Below are positions 58,089 to 64,000 of a stretch of DNA of 64,000 nucleotides, piece after piece; the first letter of the stretch is position 1; the number at the start of each line of letters is the position of its first letter. The notes below the pieces were generated by a model that was not told where the DNA came from, ran no database searches, and was given only the letters and a program-made list of their open reading frames with translations. This DNA is from Amylostereum areolatum (lineage: Eukaryota; Basidiomycota; Agaricomycetes; Russulales; Stereaceae). Location of the stretch: positions 496,001 to 560,000 of the forward strand of contig SAXG01000024.1 in NCBI GenBank assembly GCA_012932865.1. The letters run 5' to 3'. Both the position numbers and the translations under genes were made by a program.

Positions 58089-59023
58089 TACCTGAGTCCC
58101 ACAACATGATGCTTGTTGATAATGTTAGGTATGTAAGTGATAAACTCCCCGTCAATATTTCAACCTATCATCATAGTTTCACTCATTTTCCATTATACAA
58201 AAACACTCAGATGCCTCATTTTCACCCATTGATTCTATGATCAGAATGCATTTCACATTGTAGCATAGTGTAGTGTACTCATGAAGCGAATCTCGTAGGT
58301 GAAATCTAGCCAGGGCAGCTCTCACGAACTGCAGCGACCAAGCCAGAGATCGCCCACCTCGAGCTGGGCATCGACGGGACCGCGCGCTGATGTGAGCATC
58401 GACGGCCAGCTTCCTTGACACCAATGAGGTTTCCGACGTAGTCGGCGATGGCTTCGGAGACTTGGGGTGGTTGGCGAGGCCACGCTTACCAGTAGGTACG
58501 GTGGCGCACACGTCACGATGAGGTCGAACACAGAGTTCATGGTGTATGCGCCCCCTACACAACAGGGGCAAAGTAAGCGTCACGGACGACAAACAAGGGG
58601 ACTCAGAGTTGGTCAGAACGTTGACGCAGTTGTAACCCTTGCCCTTGCTGCCACGGGGAACACCACAGAGGATCTTGTCACCGTAAGCGCTCTTGGAAGA
58701 GCGATGGTTGCTGCTGACCTCGTAGCCATCCTCGCACTGGAATTTGCGGACACCGACTTGTCCCAGACGGAGAGGGGATGCACGTATGCAGGGTACTGGT
58801 AGCTTTGCTTGGTGGTGGCATTGTTGATCTGGACGTGATGACGTTAAGTTACTATCAAGAGGGCGAACAGGACGGAAATACACCTTGTTTTTGGACCATC
58901 TTCTGGACGTTATCGTTGCCGATGTCATGGAGGTGTTTTGGTAGGTGGAGTTGACCATCCACGCGCACACGTGCATGTGCATGTGTGTCAGGGCTACAAC
59001 ATCATAAGATACACCGGGACCGT
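58089..59023 (-). other. Unrecognised coding-like stretch downstream of P2
   Basis: Minus-strand frames between about 58800 and 58310 read like protein with conserved-looking Cys ([51 protein letters not shown]), but I cannot join them into one gene or name a family. The remainder (58089-58300) shows nothing. Confidence 0.25.
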
Positions 59024-59481
59024 TCAGTCGAATGGACCGAAGCCCATGCCGTCGTCGGACTTTTCCTGAAAACCGGTGAGCCAGCGTCAGCGTTGGAGCA
59101 GAGCAAAGCGAGAGATAAATGCGCCGCACCTCCTCCTCTTCCTTCTTCTCCTCCTTCTTCTCCTCGGTGGTGGGCACAGCAGCGGCAGCGGCACCTCTGC
59201 TCGAGGCGACGGCACCACCGGAGGGGACCTGTGCGACAAATGCATAAGTGACGATCGAGAAATAAACTGCAATGGAGGGAGGACGCACAGAAGAGAGCTT
59301 GGAGATGCCCTCCGCGATCACCGCGTTGACGTCCTTGCCCTCAAGCTCAGCAATGAGCTTGTCAAGGCGTGCATCGTCCGCCTCGATACCGACGGCGCCG
59401 AGGACCTTCTTGACATCCGCGGCAGGACGGCAAAGCGTTGCTGCTGGTTTGGAGGAGCAGGTATGCAGCGATACGGCACAT
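59024..59481 (-). pseudogene. RPP2: 60S acidic ribosomal protein P2, frameshifted
   Basis: Three exons (59481-59289, 59228-59130, 59065-59024) total 334 nt, one base more than a multiple of three. The P2 pattern is clear: IAAYLLLQ at the start, [40 protein letters not shown], a Gly/Ala hinge, an [12 protein letters not shown] run and the stalk tail [12 protein letters not shown]. One extra base near 59424 shifts the frame between NALPS and AADVKK. The tail has GFGPFD where the family has GFGLFD. P2 pairs with P1 on the ribosomal stalk to recruit elongation factors. This is either a retained pseudogene copy or an assembly/sequencing error in an essential gene; multi-exon structure rules out a processed pseudogene. 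Confidence 0.8.
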
Positions 59482-60082
59482 CTGCGGCCGTGGCTCGGGC
59501 ACAAGCAGACATTTAAGGTGACCTACGGTCAAGGGCTCCCCTGTACCAGCCAATGAGACACGTCGAGTAACAGCCAAGCGAACAACGTACCTCTGGGGAG
59601 AATTTTGAGGACCTCCAGGTCGAGGTCGACCCTCGTGCAGACGACCAGCGAACGAGGTGTCTGTGATCTCGCCCCGATGGGAAGTGACCCAACACGCTCG
59701 AGGCGGATCCAGGTTTGAAGAGGGGAGGGGGGGAAGGAAACCTCAGAGGAGAAGTTGGGCATCCTGCACCTTGCACCCAGGACAGTCGACGAACATTGGC
59801 GATAGCGGTGCAGTCCTTGTCAGTGGGGGACTCAGCGGAGGTGGAGAAGGGGGAGTCCACGGTGCAAACACCTCAAATTATAGGGATCCCGGTAAGCGCC
59901 ACGGGCAACTGAACAAGGCGCGACGATATCAGGGGGAGCGGGGTGAACGAGCCTGAGGAAGGATGGGAGTGCAGTTGAACTTAAGACGCGCTTCAACGCT
60001 GGCGGTCACGTGACACTCATTGTATAACTATGTACACCAGTCGACCGTGTTGACTCCATTCCTTCATCCACCCTCGTTCACC
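59482..60082. other. Intergenic
   Basis: Upstream of both P2 (minus) and the remnant at 60083 (plus). Overlapping frames are present without recognisable content. Confidence 0.4.
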
Positions 60083-60740
60083 ATGGAACAACATCTTCCC
60101 TTGACCAGCCCCCCTTCACGATATGCCTACGACATCTACAGTCGCATCAGCCACTACCCTCGCGCATCCGTTAGGAGCAAGTACGCGTACATCACTGACA
60201 CCAGGTCCGTGTCCAACCTCCTCCCATCTTACCTAGAACTTACCCGAATCTCGCTAGATACAGACCCCAAGGATGAAGTCGACCAGTACCTGAACGACCA
60301 TGTGCCGTTCTTTGGTGCGTTGCTACCTGTCTCTATCTGACTGTCTTGCTGACCTCAATGACAGAGGACCTCGACCACAGCGTACTCACTCCTTCGGGAT
60401 GAATTGGTGGCAAGTGTCGAGTGCCAACGCGGAAGTAGAGAAGGACATCCTCAAGTTCCAGCGTGCCCACGAGACTGCTGAGCGGGACCGGAACTATTGG
60501 AAGAAGGCGGCCTTCTACCTCGCTCGGTATTACACCGATGCCCGGCACGCTAACGACGAGATTCTCGCCACGATGAAAGAGTTGCACCTAGCAGGGGCCT
60601 CTCGATGCAGAGGTCGATGCAGCCCAGGTATGTTTGATAATCTGTCTTCCGATTTCGTTCCTGACCGTAATCCTTTAGCAGAGTGTTGTGGAACAGCCTG
60701 AGGCTGCTGGCTCCGAACGTCGCCACGTGAGTGACGACTA
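60083..60740 (+). pseudogene. Hypothetical helical protein, frame-disrupted
   Basis: The first exon starts MEQHLPLTSPPSRYAYDIYS and runs to NDHVPFF, with a donor GTGCGT after it. The best acceptor (about 60364) puts the next exon in a frame that stops after DHSVLTPSG. A second good coding stretch in another frame is NAEVEKDILKFQRAHETAER followed by NYWKKAAFYLARYYTDARHA. No simple intron joins both, so the locus looks decayed. The charged coiled-coil character resembles the N-terminus of the gene at 33-2248. Family unknown. Confidence 0.4.
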
Positions 60741-61599
60741 GGGTGCTGATCAACCTAATACTTTCCTACATCCAACACTCCCTGTCGTCACGATAGCCAT
60801 ATGCGTTGCAATTGAAATATATCGATTATACAGTAATCCTGCTCTTTGTCTGAGTGAACAGTGGTTATTTCACCCAAGAACGTACTCACATTAAAGAGCT
60901 CTTCAGTTTAGCTCACCGTCCAGATCATCCATGTCCGAATCTTGGCCGTTTGATATCTCCTCGTCGGGTGTGGATTCGCCGTCGGACTCATACTGTTCGT
61001 CAGAGGGTAGGTTCGTCGTTGTCGTTGTTCGTTGTCGTTGTCTGATGAAGCGGGATGACTTTGATCGCCGGGGACGTCACCATCGGTATCTTCATCGTCG
61101 TCGAAGGTCATAACACTATCGAATCCGGGTGCTGTCACGGTTCGCCCTTTTGCTCCGCTTTTTCCTTGCTTTCTCGCGCTATCTGATCTCACACCTGTGG
61201 ATCAATCCCCTTTGATGGCATCGCTGATGTGCCCCTTGGTCTGTGCACATCCCCTCCCTAGTATATATAGCTGGCCTGCATGTATCTAGTTCCTTAGTCT
61301 TTCCTCCTAGTCTTTACCGGCTTAGAGTGCAATGTACTGTTCTCCCTTTATTCCCTGATTCCCCCTTCCTCTGAGCCACTGCCTGTGTCGCGACTTAGAA
61401 GGCTATTGGATGCATTCCTTAGTCGGTCGTTCTTGACAGGTGCGACACTCCCTCCCCGTCCTCCATCTTCACCGTCTTCGCTCCACCGGGAGTACTGTGT
61501 GGCCAATTCCCAAGCCCCAATGGTTGCACATGAGGATGTCACAGTCAACAAAGCTGTAAAGAAAGTCAACGCTGATTATCGACCAGTGAATTGCGTGGC
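60741..61599 (-). other. Region with a possible small acidic-protein gene
   Basis: On the minus strand a frame starts MRSDSARKQGKSGAKGRTVT (61192) and continues through FDSVMTFDDDEDTDGDVPGD. A second frame ends SNGQDSDMDDLDGELN with a stop near 60910. A CAA/ACG slippage tract near 61020-61050 separates the two frames, so one frameshift would join them. A TATA-like TATATATAG sits near 61262. Evidence is weak. Confidence 0.3.
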
Positions 61600-64000
61600 T
61601 CACCGTGTAACGTAGTAGCCCTTCCAATCATCACCGTCCTTCACTATTTCCGACAACCCTTCTCCATCGGCATATTTTGGTCCTTTGAAAAAGTTGGGTA
61701 CGACGTGGCTCCCACGTAGGATTGTTGCGGGGTCAATAAACCCGAGGGAATTGTCGTCGAACGTGTCCGAGAAAGACAGACTTTCGAGAGTCAAATCATC
61801 CCAAGCATTTCCACCTGGGAACGAATGCTGTTCGTACCACTGGACCCAGACAAGGTCAACACGCCTCGAGCTATAGTCCACCCGATTCGCGTGGCAGTAT
61901 ATGACATTCGCGTGGAATATGCCTAGCACACGGCCATAGCAGTGCAGGCCATACCACGACGTGTCGCCTTCATCCTGATCGTGAGACACCAGACACATGA
62001 TGTTGGGGCGAGCTGATTCCGAGCCGATTACATCTTGATCCCTTCGCATGTCGTAGGTGGTATAGTGTACGGTCATATAGGAGTGTTTGTATAGTCGGTT
62101 GCCCTTGATAATAATGTCACTCGTGGTTGGCAGGTTGGCTTGTGTGTCCTGAGACATCGTATTGGCCACGCCGCCATTTGTGGTGGCTCGTTCGCGTTCC
62201 GATGCATGCATATCGGAGATGCGCGCAAGGAGATGCTCATAGAGTTTTCGCGAGAAGCCCTGCATGCGTGGAAGATCAGTGTTTGGGGTCTTACTGGAGT
62301 ATACGAGAAAGTTTACCTTCATTGCAGGATCCAGGGCATGCTTTTGGTAGTGTAGGGGCAGGTCGATTGGATGGTTTTCCGTCTTTCCGATTCCATACCT
62401 CGTGGATATGTCTTCGGTCATTTGCGAGATGAGCTCGTTGAGCTCGCGGTGCGCCCGTTGAATTGCGCGGATTCGGCGTTGGCGTCGATCAATCCAAACA
62501 ATTTGAAGGATGAAATTTTTCTTGTTCGTTTGTTTGTACACGGCCTTGTTCCACCGGTGCGACAGCTCAACCTGAAATCATATTAGAAACCGATGTTGGT
62601 AGGTAATCGGGTGAACGTACCCATCCAGAGGAATACGACTCCATTGTTCCTGTCCAGACAACGAAGAAGGGTACATCACCCAAACTATGAGTCTTGACCG
62701 TGTTCAAGTTCAGGCCCTTGGTAAGCTTGTGATTGGCCATGGATGTAGCAACTGTGACGGCAACAGGGTGAGAACCCTCGATGCCAGTCGGCTGTTTGAT
62801 TAGTACAATGGTATTGTACGGCATGCATGAACGAGGGGCCACACACCGTGGTGTCTGCCTTTTTCTGCGCCTTTTTGGCCTGCCGGCGAATGCGTGCATC
62901 ATATTCACGGGTAAGTTCCGTGGTTGCGTATTTGTCGCATACATTTTTTTTGAAATCCCGAAGTGCACGCCCAACGTCCTTGGTGACCGCGCGAAGGATC
63001 TCTACCGTTTTATCAGTATGAAGACGCAGTTTGGCCAGCCCGTGCCAATGCCCTGCCAGGAACAGGAAAAGAAGACGGAGTAGACGGCGGTTGTCTGCAG
63101 GCTGAGGAAGGAGGCCTTCGAAAGCTGGAATAGCGCACTATGGGCAATTTAAGGTAAGATGTTATGGTTTGTACAACGAGCGATATGACATGAACTAACC
63201 TGCAGAATATCTTCATAGTCGCGAGCAGCCAACTGTCGGAGGTCGGACACATTGTTTGAGAATTTCCGGATTGTGTCTCGGCCGAAGACTGGCATTGCAC
63301 AATATCTATCCAAGTTGCATGGTCAGTCACCATGATAGAGCCGAGTCAATGAATAGACCAACCGGCGATCCAGCTCATGCAGACGATCAGGCCCGTTATG
63401 TTCCACCAGGCGAAGCAGATGTATGAACAGCGATTTCCACACGCCGAGCTCGAAGTCATGGAGGATGTCGGGGGTGAGGATAGCATTGATATTGAAGCCC
63501 AACGGCCCCAGCCGCGACGAAAAGGCATTCTATGGGAGCATCAGTATCCCCAATGGAACCGTAAGACGAACAGCCTATTAACATTCGTAGCTACCCATGA
63601 CTTGGGCTGAAGAAGCCTCTCCACAGCCGCGCTTGCAACTCCCTGTTGTTTTTTGTATATGAGTTTCCGAGCCTTTGCGACTGCTTTCCAGTGATCTTCC
63701 CCATCGATGTGTTGCTGGCGCACTCGAAAATTCATGTCCTGTACCGTTCCGAGCTTGTGGGTATCAACCATCCGCACATAGCAACGGGGACATGGGCATT
63801 TTCCCTTGTTGCGCACCGAGGTGAGCATGACCCTGTGAGATGGGATGGTGAGCGGGCTGGCGGAGGATCAAATTCCGAGTCTACTAACCTTTCAGGATAA
63901 TCCGCCGAGTATGTGAACATTCTTGGGTAGAACCGGCGTGACATGCCGTCCGGACAGAGGATCACAATGCCATGATGATAAGCCTCAACGAACTCGTCGT
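61600..64000 (-). mobile_element. Plavaka-type transposase, C-terminal part (5' end beyond window)
   Basis: Minus-strand exons encode the conserved C-terminal half of the Plavaka family, a CACTA-related group abundant in Agaricomycetes. In order: ILCPDGMSRRFYPRMFTYSA, then MLTSVRNKGKCPCPRC (zinc-binding CxC/CxxC), FRVRQQHIDGEDHWKAVAKA, RLVEHNGPDRLHELDRR, LRQLAARDYEDILQ, LNLNTVKTHSLGDVPFFVVW, RRIRAIQRAHRELN and YTTYDMRRDQDVIG with VLGIFHANVIY. The stop is at 61600. Introns of normal size separate the pieces. The N-terminal catalytic region lies to the right of the window, and the terminal repeats cannot be judged. I saw no frame-breaking lesion in the last exon (62541-61600). Confidence 0.82.

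Overview
The window is fungal nuclear DNA, most probably from a wood-decay basidiomycete of the Polyporales. Genes are broken by many short introns (about 45-75 nt, GT...AG). Two intact fungal immunomodulatory protein (FIP) genes are present. The mobile DNA is of kinds typical of Agaricomycetes: KDZ-associated CxC5/CxC6 genes, a TET/JBP-like oxygenase, Plavaka, a Ty3/Gypsy chromovirus, Ty1/Copia and Tc1/mariner-pogo relatives. One assembly gap (14 N) lies at 14267-14280.

Layout. 1-6.4 kb: two multi-exon genes of unknown function, the second with a cysteine cluster. 7.2-8.3 kb: a bHLH transcription factor. 8.7-13.4 kb: a TET/JBP-like 2OG-Fe(II) dioxygenase gene tail-to-tail with an apparently intact CxC5-CxC6-KDZ gene. 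13.9 kb: FIP copy 1. 15.6-35.4 kb: a conserved housekeeping block with VPS41 (HOPS), a small membrane-protein candidate, a GH3 beta-glucosidase, CHS5 (exomer), CDK8 (Mediator kinase, divergent from CHS5), FIP copy 2, a GNAT acetyltransferase, a class I histone deacetylase, an orphan kinase and an unknown coiled-coil gene.

36.3-58.1 kb is a mobile-element pile-up. First comes a TIR-bounded Tc1/mariner element with two convergent genes, a transposase and an unrecognised companion. Next is a complete Gypsy chromovirus with 422-bp LTRs and a perfect 5-bp target duplication; its RT is split by a 1.9-kb non-autonomous insertion. Last is a decayed Copia copy on the minus strand, split by a 1.5-kb minisatellite-bearing element and by a 4.3-kb TA-flanked element. 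That second element encodes an Ulp1-type cysteine protease region followed by a DDE_1 (pogo/CENP-B class) transposase. 58-64 kb: a frameshifted ribosomal P2 gene, low-confidence gene remnants and the C-terminal half of a Plavaka transposase running off the window.

The most notable points are: the Ulp1 plus DDE_1 transposon; the two-gene mariner element; the TET/JBP-KDZ pairing; a promoter cassette with GCCATGGCGCCATGGC palindromes shared by the KDZ gene and the cysteine-cluster gene 10 kb away; and an almost ATG-free 1.3-kb leader in the Gypsy element. All assignments come from reading the sequence and from recognised motifs; no database search was run.
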